DNA of 64,000 nucleotides from Ruegeria sp. Ofav3-42 (GCF_022347725.1 NZ_JAKRGB010000009.1:62001-126000); one strand, 5' to 3'; numbered from the stretch's first letter, positions 19,015 to 28,654 are shown. Numbers and translations are program-made. The notes: generated by a model from the sequence alone, not told the origin.

Positions 19015-19379
19015 TTGCTGGCCTTTGTGATCCAGCGCGTGAACCAATCCATGATCACGTCACGCAAATCCGTGAACACAGAATGCGCCGCCCAGCCGAA
19101 GCCGAAAGACACCAGCAACAGGACAGCGGGCGGATGCGCGCCCGCTTGCAGTTTCAGGTAGGACAGCAGGATTGGCCCGCCGAAGGTTCCAACAGTGATG
19201 TTGAACAGCAAGATCAAAAGGGCCTTTTTGGGTTGCCAGCCATCCAACTCAAGAACCGCCACCACCGCCCCGATGGTCGCCAGAATAAGGAATTCCCACG
19301 CTGAACCACGCGCCGCCAGCCATGAACCGGCCACAGCAAAAAAGCCCGCCGAAGCGGACCCGATCATTTCTAGTTTCAT
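19011..19379 (-). CDS. Holin-like membrane protein
   Basis: 122 residues with about three hydrophobic segments (near 8-24, 29-46 and 53-75) plus another around 85-100, and a basic C-terminus (WFTRWITKASK). Size, topology and position before the amidase fit a phage holin that times lysis by opening the inner membrane. The holin class was not assigned. Confidence 0.65.
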   Translation of the reverse strand: MKLEMIGSASAGFFAVAGSWLAARGSAWEFLILATIGAVVAVLELDGWQPKKALLILLFNITVGTFGGPILLSYLKLQAGAHPPAVLLLVSFGFGWAAHSVFTDLRDVIMDWFTRWITKASK

Positions 19380-19481
19380 GTGACTACTCTCGTTAGGTTT
19401 TTGCTGTTTTTTTTATGATGCAAGATTGGGAAAATCGGCGGGCAACTGCCTGATGGAGTTGGATTGCCACATGATCCGACC

Positions 19482-20810
19482 TCACGCTTTCAGGTCGCCG
19501 ACGAGGCTATACGTGTCACTTCCCTTGGGAACCAACGTCCCGGATGCGAACTGGCCAGCCAGTTTCAGGTTGCCGCCAAAGCTGTTTATCGTGACGCCGG
19601 ATGCTGCAACCAGTTGCACGTCATTGGTGCCGATGTTTTCCAGCAGCAAAGGCTCTGTGCCGGTCAGGCCCGCCGGAACTGTGACCGACACCGCCCCTGA
19701 CGTGCTGTCCACATCCTTGTAAACATTACCGGACAGCATCGCGTTGGACACATTGAAGCTACCGCTCTCGACGCTTCGACTGAGCGCAGACGACCCACCG
19801 ACGGTTTTCTCAGGCTGAACTCCGTTATTCACGCCAATCACACGAGCAGTAGTCACCGAATCCGACTCAACACTATTCGTGTCCACGATCACACCGACTT
19901 CATCAATGTCGGAAATGCCCCCATCAGTAACCGTTGTTGTGTGCATCAATAGCCAGTAAAGCCCGTCATCTGACAGGTAGAATTTTAGAGCAGAACCAAC
20001 ACGCTCAAGCCTGTAGTATGTCCAAGCCCCACGGCGAGATATCAAACCTCGCGCGGACTCGCCTTTGAGAGTAACGGAACTTTCAAAGGTCCAATCGTTC
20101 CAGAGGATTTTGTAGAGGTTATTGTCAAATCGGATGACAAATGACGACATTTGATTATTGGAAGTGTCGCGGACATAAAGCCCGATAGAGTTGAACCCTT
20201 CATTGGGCTGGTTGGTTTTGATCACATACACTTTATCAAAATCACCAGAGACCGTTTCGCCAGCCCTAGCTTTGTGTTCATTTCCAGTGATCGTGATACG
20301 GTGAACCCCGTTATCATAACCATTGAAATCAACTGATTGTTCGTTGACCGCTGTAAGCCGACCCTCAGTAGGTGGCGTAAAGTCCGCGTAGCCCAGTTTC
20401 TCGGGCGTACCAGTTCCGGACCCGCCACCACCGCCACCGCCGCCAAGGGTATTTGCAAGCGCCTTCCGGCTTTCCCATTTGGAAATGGTCACGCTGTCTC
20501 CCGCCGCCTCATCCACGATCACATCACCATCAGACCCGCCAATGGTCATTTTGCCTGCGGTCAGAGCGGTGATTTCCGCGACAGCGATATTATTAGCGGC
20601 ATTGCCGCCAAAACCCGAGACAACAACCCGGTCCCCGGAAACGAAACCAGCGGTCACAAAACCAGAGCCGGAATCGTTGAAACTGTTATCAGCCGCCGCT
20701 GCACTGATGGTCCCTGCCGTCATCGTTACTGTTGCTGATGCCTGAGAGACCTCAAGAAGTTCTTTTCCCGTTAGCGTATCCGCATTGGGCAATTGTGTAA
20801 TCGTTGTCAT
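19482..20810 (-). CDS. Tail fibre-like protein
   Basis: 442 residues. The N-terminal ~125 residues are Ala/Thr/Gly-rich (ITQLPNADTLTGKELLEVSQ opening, common in phage fibre/capsid-decoration proteins). A poly-Gly linker follows near residues 123-132, then a concanavalin/laminin-G-like beta-sandwich (about 170-310, YYRLERVGSALKFYLSDDG). The C-terminal beta segment has LLENIGTNDVQLVAASG. The modular linker and lectin-like domain suggest receptor binding. It overlaps the tail-tip gene by ATGA. Confidence 0.65.
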   Translation of the reverse strand: MTTITQLPNADTLTGKELLEVSQASATVTMTAGTISAAAADNSFNDSGSGFVTAGFVSGDRVVVSGFGGNAANNIAVAEITALTAGKMTIGGSDGDVIVDEAAGDSVTISKWESRKALANTLGGGGGGGGSGTGTPEKLGYADFTPPTEGRLTAVNEQSVDFNGYDNGVHRITITGNEHKARAGETVSGDFDKVYVIKTNQPNEGFNSIGLYVRDTSNNQMSSFVIRFDNNLYKILWNDWTFESSVTLKGESARGLISRRGAWTYYRLERVGSALKFYLSDDGLYWLLMHTTTVTDGGISDIDEVGVIVDTNSVESDSVTTARVIGVNNGVQPEKTVGGSSALSRSVESGSFNVSNAMLSGNVYKDVDSTSGAVSVTVPAGLTGTEPLLLENIGTNDVQLVAASGVTINSFGGNLKLAGQFASGTLVPKGSDTYSLVGDLKA

Positions 20811-23662
20811 TCCAGACTCCTCTTTTGGCCACCTTCGGTGGTCCGGTCTGCCCCCCCTTCGGTCGTGCGGGCGGTTGTCTTCATTTTGATTTTGGGAACC
20901 TGCCAGCTTTCGTAACTGCCCCGCTGGGATGCCACCTCAAACGTAAGATAGGCTGCTGACGCGGACGGTTCCGGGGCAACTGTCTGGCTGGTTGCGCTGC
21001 CCACATTGATGTCGATTAACGTTGAGATCAGAGCGTTTGCGGATGTGTATTCCCTGACGCGCACCTGATAGGTAACGCCCGCCTCCGGGCCGATGTTGCC
21101 ATGGGTATGATCCTCGGGATCACCCGTGGTTTGGGCCGTGCGGTCCCGGTGCGCCCATGCCAAATCCACAGATCCGCCAAACAGCCGACCGTCTGTATAT
21201 TCGCCATCGGCGGTGAACTTCCCCGGTGGATATGGTCGGATCGCCCGACTGGCAAAGGTGACTTGATCGGTTTCAGCATCGTCAATTTCAAGCACATCAG
21301 TTGATGTCTGGGGCCTAAGACGAATGTCGATAATCTCACTGGCCAGAAAACGGGTATCATCCGATTCCGCAACGCCATCCCAAAATATGACTTTTTGACC
21401 CGCAGCGTGTTGCTCAGGAACAGTGTCCAGGCACGCGCGCCCGAACGTAACCGTCACAAGCTGGCCGTTGACCTCAAACTTATCAACGCGCAGATATTCC
21501 GATCCGATCTGGCACAGCGAACCAGCCTCGATCCCACCCAATCCGTCCACGGCATCTATATCCGCGGTTAGATCATCAGCCGCGCGGGATAAACTTGTCT
21601 GAAGGGTTGCCACAGGCGCAAAATCGATCTGGTGGGCGTCAATCCAGTTCGCGCCGTTATCCGACGAAACCGTGACTTGCGCATCAACGTGGTTTCCGCT
21701 CGGCCTTTTACACGTCGCATGGAACTGTCCAAGGTCAGGTTCACGCTCAAGCTCACCGTCAATATCGCTTTGTCCGAATTCGCCGACCAAAACATAGTAA
21801 GGCATTTCTTCTACAAAGCGCGGACTGGACGGAAGAGCGCGCGTTTCAACAAACACTTCCTCTTCGTCCGCGACCAACGCCTCATTGACGATGGCCGATT
21901 TGTCCTGCGCAAAACGAACAAGCACCCGGTTATCGCGCCCATCGCTGTCTTCTGTGTGGGTTATTCGGATAACCGTGGGCTTGATACCCATTGCGGCGTC
22001 TGCAACGACAATTTCTGATCCGATATTGAGGTCTGCAGGCAAGTATTTTGCCCAGAACGCCCCGGTCATCAGCGGAGTTGTGCGCGCAACCAAATCACGT
22101 TGACAGACGCGCGAGCCGACCCCGTATTCCGAGATCCCGGGATAGTCTACTTCTTCGTTGTTGATCACGCCTGTAGCGCGAAGCGCAGCCAGATTTGTCA
22201 GTGTAACAGACCCATAGTCACCGCTGCTGCGCTTCGAATAGCGCACTGTGATTTGGTTCGGCAGTTCCCATTGTTCCGGGGTGCTGGCTTCCAGCCATTC
22301 GACAATGCCAATGCCGCCATCACCAAAACGCGGTAGGTTTTCGACGTCGAAATCATCGCGGACCAGCTTGATTTCCCACTTCCCGGTTTGGCGATCAACG
22401 TACACATAGCCATCAATGTGCCGCTCTATCTCTTGCTTGAAATCATCCCGCGTTTTGTCAGCATCCCACACAATAGAGAGCCCGAAGCCTTCATCGTACA
22501 GAGTGTCAGCAACCGCCCTGAAACTGTCGCCTATATCCGCAGCCGATCCACTCCCACCCGATGAAGTATCCACAATCAGATCGCGCAGAATGTGCGACGG
22601 ATTCATGTCGACGTGGCTCAGGAAAGCACCGGACAAAGCGTCTTTGATGGCGCTTGGATTGCCGCCGCTTACAACGGGAACACCATCGCTAGATGTGTTA
22701 TCCAGTTTGGCAGTATAGGTCGTGTCCGGTGTGTCAATGTTGAACGCATAGGTCTCAACACCCCCAATCGCCGCAAGCGTAGCTGCCGCGTCATCCGCCG
22801 ACCCGATATTTGACGGCGCACCATCCGTCAGGAACAGCACAACCCGGCGCGGGACTTCTGTGACCGGGCCAGTGCCGGTCAATGCCTGGGAGATGCCGCC
22901 ACCAAGATAGCCGGAATTCGACAGTGTCCGGCTTTCCGCAGCCGCAAAGAAACCTCCCGCCTGAGAAACCGCCGCGTCAAAATTGGTTCCGCCCTCAGCC
23001 GTCAACCCATTTACGAAAGCAATCAGAGCGTCATAGTCAGCGTCCCCAGCCTTCAAACGGCGTGTAGAGGCTTTTACAGACTCGGACCACGCCACGATTT
23101 CAACGCTGTTTCGCGACCCCTTGAGACCTTCCAGAAACGCCGATATCGCAGATTTAGCATTTTGCAGCCGCCCCCCATTCATCGAACCAGAAACGTCAAT
23201 GGCGATATAAATCGAGTTATTCTCGGAAAAGAGCGACGGGCGGATATGCGATTTTTCCGGATACCAGTTGTCACCATGCGCCGCGATGCACTTTGCTTTG
23301 ACCTTGATTTCCTTCAGGTACGGATTGTTGCCCAGATAGGGGCGACGAAACACCAAGGAAGCAACGCCGCGATAGGCCGGAATCAGAGCGCCAAAGAGCC
23401 TGACAAGATAGTTATTCCGCCCCTGTTGAGGGTTCCCATCCAACACATCCACAGCACCAGAAACGCCACCCTCTCGCTCTTCACCGCCGAACAACGTTGG
23501 CTTATTCATACGGATCTGGCCACCGCCAGAAATGGTGCCGCGCCAGCCAATGCGGTCCGCAAACTTCAGCCCAAGTATCTGGTCGATTTTCTGCGCCACA
23601 ATGACGTGCAGTCCGAGGTGATACCGAAACCCGACCGTTTGCTTTTTCTTTCTACCGCCCAC
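20807..23662 (-). CDS. Tail-tip / host-specificity protein J-like with von Willebrand factor A domain
   Basis: 951 residues from a GTG at 23662. The N-terminus resembles central tail-tip (gpJ-like) proteins, with the module continuing at LRDLIVDTSSG. A complete vWA domain is inserted at about residues 150-350 with an intact metal-ion-dependent adhesion site: DVSGS (D156, S158, S160), a Thr in AEGGTNFD and an Asp in FLTDGAPSN. After it come a gpJ-like middle (DDFKQEIERHIDGYVYVD..) and fibronectin-like C-terminal strands. It likely forms the adhesion tip and may bind a host surface protein through a metal. Confidence 0.75.
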   Translation of the reverse strand: MGGRKKKQTVGFRYHLGLHVIVAQKIDQILGLKFADRIGWRGTISGGGQIRMNKPTLFGGEEREGGVSGAVDVLDGNPQQGRNNYLVRLFGALIPAYRGVASLVFRRPYLGNNPYLKEIKVKAKCIAAHGDNWYPEKSHIRPSLFSENNSIYIAIDVSGSMNGGRLQNAKSAISAFLEGLKGSRNSVEIVAWSESVKASTRRLKAGDADYDALIAFVNGLTAEGGTNFDAAVSQAGGFFAAAESRTLSNSGYLGGGISQALTGTGPVTEVPRRVVLFLTDGAPSNIGSADDAAATLAAIGGVETYAFNIDTPDTTYTAKLDNTSSDGVPVVSGGNPSAIKDALSGAFLSHVDMNPSHILRDLIVDTSSGGSGSAADIGDSFRAVADTLYDEGFGLSIVWDADKTRDDFKQEIERHIDGYVYVDRQTGKWEIKLVRDDFDVENLPRFGDGGIGIVEWLEASTPEQWELPNQITVRYSKRSSGDYGSVTLTNLAALRATGVINNEEVDYPGISEYGVGSRVCQRDLVARTTPLMTGAFWAKYLPADLNIGSEIVVADAAMGIKPTVIRITHTEDSDGRDNRVLVRFAQDKSAIVNEALVADEEEVFVETRALPSSPRFVEEMPYYVLVGEFGQSDIDGELEREPDLGQFHATCKRPSGNHVDAQVTVSSDNGANWIDAHQIDFAPVATLQTSLSRAADDLTADIDAVDGLGGIEAGSLCQIGSEYLRVDKFEVNGQLVTVTFGRACLDTVPEQHAAGQKVIFWDGVAESDDTRFLASEIIDIRLRPQTSTDVLEIDDAETDQVTFASRAIRPYPPGKFTADGEYTDGRLFGGSVDLAWAHRDRTAQTTGDPEDHTHGNIGPEAGVTYQVRVREYTSANALISTLIDINVGSATSQTVAPEPSASAAYLTFEVASQRGSYESWQVPKIKMKTTARTTEGGADRTTEGGQKRSLE

Positions 23663-23861
23663 CGCGTGCCTCTCGTTCTATTGCAGCCCGCTCAAGGGCA
23701 TCTATCCGGTCAAGCTGATCATCGGTTGCGCGCAACTTTGCCACGTCGATTCCGTTGCGCTTGAAATCGCGCCAATCCAGTCCGTGCGGTTCAAAAAAAA
23801 CTGTTCTTGCGTCAGGGCATATTTTGCAGGTTCTGAAGTCGGCGAGCGTAATTGTCGTCAT
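23652..23861 (-). CDS. Small tail-assembly protein
   Basis: 69 residues (MTTITLADFRTCKICPDARTVFF...) with a Cys pair C-x2-C (TCKICP) and a helical acidic/basic C-terminus (LDRIDALERAAIERE). It overlaps both neighbours. The position between BR0599-type and tip proteins fits a tail-tip assembly factor. Function unknown. Confidence 0.6.
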   Translation of the reverse strand: MTTITLADFRTCKICPDARTVFFEPHGLDWRDFKRNGIDVAKLRATDDQLDRIDALERAAIEREARGGR

Positions 23862-24106
23862 TTTTTCCCACCCTTCTTACGAATTGGTTCTACATAGAGA
23901 TCGCCAAACCCGTGGACTTGCGGGCTTACCCATGCAGAGCCATAGATCTTTATGACGACCGCCCCCTCATCCGGATTTTGAATACTAAAGTCTTCAAGTG
24001 TTCCCGGCTTGGGTGATTGGTTTTTTGGACGAGGACTTAAAAAAGAACTGATGACAGAAAACAACGCAGCCAAAGCAAGCCGCCCGAGTATCTGCAGGAA
24101 TGGCAT
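23858..24106 (-). CDS. Small membrane-anchored or tail-tip hypothetical protein
   Basis: 82 residues: an N-terminal hydrophobic stretch (ILGRLALAALFSVISSFL), then a soluble part ending in Lys-rich KKGGKK. Such small proteins occur before gpJ-like genes in siphophages of this group and resemble lambda gpI-like proteins in position only. Role not known. Confidence 0.55.
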   Translation of the reverse strand: MPFLQILGRLALAALFSVISSFLSPRPKNQSPKPGTLEDFSIQNPDEGAVVIKIYGSAWVSPQVHGFGDLYVEPIRKKGGKK

Positions 24107-24930
24107 TATGCGATACTCCTGCCATCAAACGGCGTTCCACCCATCGCGTGAAAACCGCCGTGGCTCAGAAGGTTGTTGAACTTGTCATTGCAGGTCTGCC
24201 GCAGCAGATTGCACCCCCGCGCAATCGAAACTGATGCAGATCCGTTTGCCGCAATTTCTTCGGCCAAGCCCGGAAGAGGTGCCAACAGCGTGAGACTTGA
24301 CCCCGAATGCCCGGTGATCATCTGCTCATTACCATTAAAGGTCAGCAGACCGTAGGAGTACCAGCCGTTAGCCTGGTCACTTGCAACAGGAACCGTCAAA
24401 GCCACCCCTGAGACCGCTGAAACGGTGGCTGGCACGTTAAAATCAGCGATGTTTAACCCGCAGCCCTCTTTGTAGAGCGCGTGCCTACAGGGCCGCTGCA
24501 TGACCGTCGACAAGCCGTTACGTCGAAATGCCGTAAAGATATCTTCACATTTAAACGTGATCTCTGTCCGGCTGGCATTTACACTTACCACACGCCCCCG
24601 GAATTTGGTTGCGCGCTCTTGGTCGGGGTCATTGGCGTAACCATGAAAAATCTGAACTGAGGTTTGCTGAACTCCGCGAGGCTCCAGAAACTTGCGCGCA
24701 AAGGTGTGGTTGCTGGGAAAACGCAATTCCAAATTTGCAGAACTGATCCGCTGCGTCTGCTTTATCCGGCTGTGCTTGACACCCTTTGTATGCGCCCACA
24801 CCTGCGATGACGGGTCAGTGTACCCACCATCCAGCGTGGTCATAAACGCGACCTCAGAGCCAAGCTGAACCCGGTAGAGCCAATAAGGTCGCTTACCGCT
24901 TACCCTGCTCAAAAAATCTGCGTAGCTCAT
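24106..24930 (-). CDS. Phage BR0599-like / DUF2163-like minor tail protein
   Basis: 274 residues from MSYADFLSRVSGKRPYWLY. The arrangement of a beta-rich N-terminal half (FRGRVVSVNASRTEITFKCEDI) and a cysteine-bearing C-terminal half (CRHALYKEGCGLN, CNLLRQTCNDKFNN) matches BR0599/DUF2163 tail-hub proteins. It overlaps the preceding tail gene by ATGA. It acts in distal tail assembly between tape measure and tip. Confidence 0.7.
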   Translation of the reverse strand: MSYADFLSRVSGKRPYWLYRVQLGSEVAFMTTLDGGYTDPSSQVWAHTKGVKHSRIKQTQRISSANLELRFPSNHTFARKFLEPRGVQQTSVQIFHGYANDPDQERATKFRGRVVSVNASRTEITFKCEDIFTAFRRNGLSTVMQRPCRHALYKEGCGLNIADFNVPATVSAVSGVALTVPVASDQANGWYSYGLLTFNGNEQMITGHSGSSLTLLAPLPGLAEEIAANGSASVSIARGCNLLRQTCNDKFNNLLSHGGFHAMGGTPFDGRSIA

Positions 24931-26060
24931 GCGGGCACCTCCCGAACAGGGCATTCCATGCGAGTTATGAAACCATCGGCCTGCCTGAACTCGACGCGGT
25001 CGGCATCCAACCGTACTTTCTTCATGAACGAGATTTCCGCCTTGAGAACATCCCGACCCAGAGGCGACAAAAAGAGCCTGTGATTGTCCCCGCTCGTGCC
25101 GACGGACGTTACTTTCCGAAAAATGAACTCACCATCATCGATCAGGATGTGCCGACCAACATAGTCCTGAATATTGGGCATGACCGGCCTGACAGTGATC
25201 GAGTTCGAAGCTGCCGAAACACCCTGCACCAAGCTAAGATCCTCCGCCCAGCTTGGAAGCCAAAACGCAGAATCGCGCCCCCTAACGGAAGAAAACCACT
25301 GCTTTCTTTTCCATCTGGTCTCTGGGGTCGCATCCTGAAAGCTGACAGTGCTGGTACTCTCAGGGAAATTACGCACGTCGACCGCAACCAGGCCACCAAA
25401 CCCGCTATCCAGATACCTCGCAGCCTGCGCGACACCACCACCCAAGGGCGAGATTGAAACACTTGGGTCGGTCATGACCTGCAGCCCGCCATACAGCGGA
25501 TACAAAACGGCCGGCGCACCCAATGCGTCCTGCACCTCAAAGGTGACGGAGAATTCAGTCAGCCCCTTGTAACGCCGCCTTTCGCGCAGCCCCCCGCGAA
25601 TGAGAACCGTGCGGACTGGCGCTACCGCAATTGGCTCGCCACCCGACCCCGACAAATCCTGACCCACTGGATTCGAAAGCACCAACTCACCCGGATTGAC
25701 CTGATCAACATCAAGGACTGAAAACACTGTCTCGCTTTGATGAGCGACCGCCAACGAAGATTGACGGTAATCTGCCGAGGTGTTCACCGAAATCGCGGTC
25801 GCAGCAGCAGGAATCGCCCCGTCCAGCAGGGTGCATTCCTGCCAAACCGGCAACAACCATTCGCCCAGAGGATTTGAACGATACAATTCCGTCGCTCTGG
25901 CGCGACCGGCATCATCCAGCAAAAACACGTATTCCAGTGTTTGCCGCATCTCCCCCAAGCTGTCCCGCATTTCACCTTCAGGGTCGAAACGAATGTCAGT
26001 CTTGTACGCGAGAACTTCCGACGAATTGACTTGCGGTACAAATGGCCAAAGATCAGCCAT
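24927..26060 (-). CDS. Distal tail / minor tail protein
   Basis: 377 residues, MADLWPFVPQVNSSEVLAYKTDI..., beta-rich, placed directly after the tape measure gene where the distal-tail or hub protein normally lies. The pattern LRERRRYKGLTEFSVTFEVQD is reminiscent of tail-hub proteins. Assigned mainly by position. Confidence 0.6.
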   Translation of the reverse strand: MADLWPFVPQVNSSEVLAYKTDIRFDPEGEMRDSLGEMRQTLEYVFLLDDAGRARATELYRSNPLGEWLLPVWQECTLLDGAIPAAATAISVNTSADYRQSSLAVAHQSETVFSVLDVDQVNPGELVLSNPVGQDLSGSGGEPIAVAPVRTVLIRGGLRERRRYKGLTEFSVTFEVQDALGAPAVLYPLYGGLQVMTDPSVSISPLGGGVAQAARYLDSGFGGLVAVDVRNFPESTSTVSFQDATPETRWKRKQWFSSVRGRDSAFWLPSWAEDLSLVQGVSAASNSITVRPVMPNIQDYVGRHILIDDGEFIFRKVTSVGTSGDNHRLFLSPLGRDVLKAEISFMKKVRLDADRVEFRQADGFITRMECPVREVPA

Positions 26061-27987
26061 TTACGACACCCAAGTCTGAAAGCTTGTTAACAAGCAACCT
26101 CTCAAAAGGCTCCGTCTGCATGAAATCTCCGACGATGCCGGAATCAAACACGTTGACGATTTTCAAGGCACTGCCGCCCGTAACGCCGCCAATTTCATCG
26201 TTGGGTATCACCTGACTGCCGCGCGGCAGGTTTACCAGTTCCGGCCCCTTTTCCCCGACAACCGCCAGCCCACCAGGCGCAAAATTCGTACCCTCGGCAA
26301 AACCCGGTATTCCCGGCAAGATGGCCCTGACGATCGATGTTGCGGCTTGTTTGGCAAACAGGGACGCCAGACTTGAAGCAATGTCCGCCAGCGCCGACTT
26401 GATCGTTTTCGTACCCTCTAAGAGCCCCTGTATGGAACTCTCCAGACTTCCGGCCAGCGTCTCTTTCAGTGACTGCCCGAGGGTCTTGACTTCTTTCTTG
26501 GCCTCTTTGGCTTTTTTACCAACTTTGCCCACAGAGCCAGCAGTCTTGTCGGCGGTCTCAGCCACTTCATCAAAGGTGACTTCGCTGACTTCCTCCGCGC
26601 CCTCCGAAGTTTCGACCATCGCATCACGAAGCGCTTGAACTGATTTCAGGGGTCCACCTGACAAGGCGCTCATTGCATCGGCGGCAAGAGAAGCGGAATC
26701 TGCCATAGACCCTGCATTTGCAGCGGCATGCTGCATGGCACTGGCCCACGCTTGCACACCCATGGCGTCGATGGAAAACCCGGAACCTGCCATCTCCGCG
26801 ATCTGGTTTACCGCAGGCGCAACCGTTCCAACAAAGTCGGCCCACTGCTGGGCCAGATAAGCCATTCCCTGCGCCCAAACCCCTTTGATGCGCCCGACCA
26901 TAGCTGAGAACCGCAACCGAAGCGCCTGAGCGCCAAATCCAATCCGATCCCAAACCTCTTGCGCGACGTCTTTCAGAAGCGTCATAGCCTCCCCAAAACC
27001 GCCCGCAGCTTTGACCAATCGGGTGAAATGATAGATCAACTCGCCAGCAGCAACGATAAGCGCGCCGATCCCGGTTCGGATCAGCGCCCCTCTGAGCACC
27101 ACCAGAGCGCCGGAAAGAAGCGTGACAGCGCGAACAGACGCAAGAAGCCCAACAACCAGCTTTCCGGCAAACAGCGCGGCGGCGGCGGCGGCATAGCTCG
27201 CAATGCGCCCGATGTTCTGGCCCAGCTTGTCCAGCAACTTGTTCGCAGCGCCACCTTCCCGAAACAACGCCGCAAACCCATCCGCGACCGCAACGATTGC
27301 CGGGGCGAGGGCTGCAGCCAACTGGTTTGCGGCACCCCGACCAATCAGACCGAGGCGCGACATGGCGTCGTTTGCCTTTTCGATGTTGTCGGCATCAATT
27401 TCGGACACACCAACGCCGAAATCGTCGATGTCCTTGATCGCCTGCTGCAGCGTGGCGGTATCCAGTCGGGCCATTGCAGCAAAGGCGCGGTCACCAAAAA
27501 GCTTGGCGCGAACCGCCGCTCTTTCCGCAGGCGGCACAAAATCTTCAATGGACTTGTTCACCACTGACATTCGTTGATCCAGCGGCAGATTCAGAAGCTC
27601 CGACGCATTCAGGCTCAGGCGCTTGAGTACCTTTTCCGCAGGACCACCGCCCGCCGCAGCCTCGGAAAGCCGTTTCGTCAAATCTCGGGAAGCCTGTTCA
27701 AGCTGCCCCATCGGAATTCCAGCCAGATCAGCCGCACGTGAAAGCACCTGAATGGACTTTGTAGACGTGCCAAGCGACTGGGCCATTTTTGATTGCGCAT
27801 CAATCGCTGCAAAGGACTGCTTTGTCGCCACCGACAGGCCCGCAACAGCGGCAGTGCCGAATGTTGCCGCCGCTATGGCCAGTTTGCGACTGAACGATTT
27901 TAGGCGCATCTGCGCGCGGTCCATGCCCGCACGAAGCTCGGCAGTATCCAAGCCCAGCTTGACGCGAAGCTTTCCGACGTCTTTCAT
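26053..27987 (-). CDS. Tail tape measure protein
   Basis: 644 residues. The N-terminal MKDVGKLRVKLGLDTAELRAGMDRAQMRLKSF is the standard tape-measure opening, followed by long helices and a hydrophobic middle (AAAALFAGKLVVGLLASVRAV and VVLRGALIRTGIGALIVAA). The C-terminal part carries KKAKEAKKEVKTLG and a Gly-rich PGIPGFAEGTNFAPGG that is common in tape measures. It sets tail length and may help DNA entry. Confidence 0.88.
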   Translation of the reverse strand: MKDVGKLRVKLGLDTAELRAGMDRAQMRLKSFSRKLAIAAATFGTAAVAGLSVATKQSFAAIDAQSKMAQSLGTSTKSIQVLSRAADLAGIPMGQLEQASRDLTKRLSEAAAGGGPAEKVLKRLSLNASELLNLPLDQRMSVVNKSIEDFVPPAERAAVRAKLFGDRAFAAMARLDTATLQQAIKDIDDFGVGVSEIDADNIEKANDAMSRLGLIGRGAANQLAAALAPAIVAVADGFAALFREGGAANKLLDKLGQNIGRIASYAAAAAALFAGKLVVGLLASVRAVTLLSGALVVLRGALIRTGIGALIVAAGELIYHFTRLVKAAGGFGEAMTLLKDVAQEVWDRIGFGAQALRLRFSAMVGRIKGVWAQGMAYLAQQWADFVGTVAPAVNQIAEMAGSGFSIDAMGVQAWASAMQHAAANAGSMADSASLAADAMSALSGGPLKSVQALRDAMVETSEGAEEVSEVTFDEVAETADKTAGSVGKVGKKAKEAKKEVKTLGQSLKETLAGSLESSIQGLLEGTKTIKSALADIASSLASLFAKQAATSIVRAILPGIPGFAEGTNFAPGGLAVVGEKGPELVNLPRGSQVIPNDEIGGVTGGSALKIVNVFDSGIVGDFMQTEPFERLLVNKLSDLGVVNG

Positions 27988-28295
27988 TCTGCACTACCCT
28001 GTTGTGAAACCCGCGCATGCCATTCCCTAGCAACCGCAAGCATTTGCTCAGGCGTCTGGGGCACATTCGCGGCTTTTTTCTTTGAGCCCACGAACTGATC
28101 GTGTGACGGGAATTTTCGGAGTCTGGGCATAGCGGCTACAAACCAACCCAAAGATTTTGCGAAGTCTCGGCGCCTGTTTTCGCCCAACTCAAAGCCTTCG
28201 ATGCGAAACATGTATTCGCGGGGTGTGAGCCCCCAGAATGTCTCAGGGACAAATCCGCAGGCCACGTATTGCTTAAACAACGCGGGGACATCCAA
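27984..28295 (-). CDS. Tail assembly chaperone, distal part (GT-like, reached by -1 frameshift)
   Basis: The open frame runs upstream past its apparent TTG start (28295) without a stop to the slippery site at 28322-28328, where it joins the frame of the preceding gene after a -1 shift. The independent TTG start lacks a clear Shine-Dalgarno site, so the fused form is the likely product. The sequence (LTPREYMFRIEGFELGENRRRDF) resembles the C-terminal T domain of tail assembly chaperones that coat the tape measure. Confidence 0.7.
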   Translation of the reverse strand: MDVPALFKQYVACGFVPETFWGLTPREYMFRIEGFELGENRRRDFAKSLGWFVAAMPRLRKFPSHDQFVGSKKKAANVPQTPEQMLAVAREWHARVSQQGSAE

Positions 28296-28318
28296 CGATT
28301 GTTGATCGTCCCCGTTGC

Positions 28319-28642
28319 TCAGTTTCCCGAGTTGGTTCCGACCACTGAACTGGCGTCGATCACCTTTTGCAGCACTTCACCCAAGGCATCGACGCCGATA
28401 TAGTTGATCAGTTCACCGGCCATCGGTTCAGTCGCGTCAGGGTTGGCATCCAACATGGTTGCCCAGACAATGCGGCGAATGTCTTTCATACGCGGCGTCG
28501 GGGCGTCAATTTTCGTCAAAATAGTCTGGATGTCGGCGTCAAAAGCGTCTTCCAACTCACACATCGCGTTGAAGGTAAGAGCCAGTTCAACTGGCCCACT
28601 TTCAGCCTCGACGCGCACACGACCGGTTATCTTGTTGCCCAA
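28319..28642 (-). CDS. Tail assembly chaperone, proximal part (G-like, GTA gp10-related)
   Basis: 107 residues, with the pattern ALTFNAMCELEDAFD and the C-terminal IGVDALGEVLQKVIDAS seen in gene-transfer-agent and siphophage tail chaperones. The gene ends TCG GGA AAC TGA, so the slippery heptamer abuts its stop. Position between tail tube and tape measure is standard. Confidence 0.8.
   Translation of the reverse strand: MGNKITGRVRVEAESGPVELALTFNAMCELEDAFDADIQTILTKIDAPTPRMKDIRRIVWATMLDANPDATEPMAGELINYIGVDALGEVLQKVIDASSVVGTNSGN
28322..28328 (-). promoter_or_regulatory. Programmed -1 ribosomal frameshift site GGGAAAC
   Basis: The minus-strand heptamer GGGAAAC is in the zero-frame phase G-GGA-AAC directly before the TGA of the upstream chaperone gene. 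This fits the X-XXY-YYZ rule used by lambda G/GT-type genes. A -1 slip continues in the frame of 27984-28295 with no stop in between. Confidence 0.75.
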
Positions 28643-28654
28643 TGGTCCGCCCTC

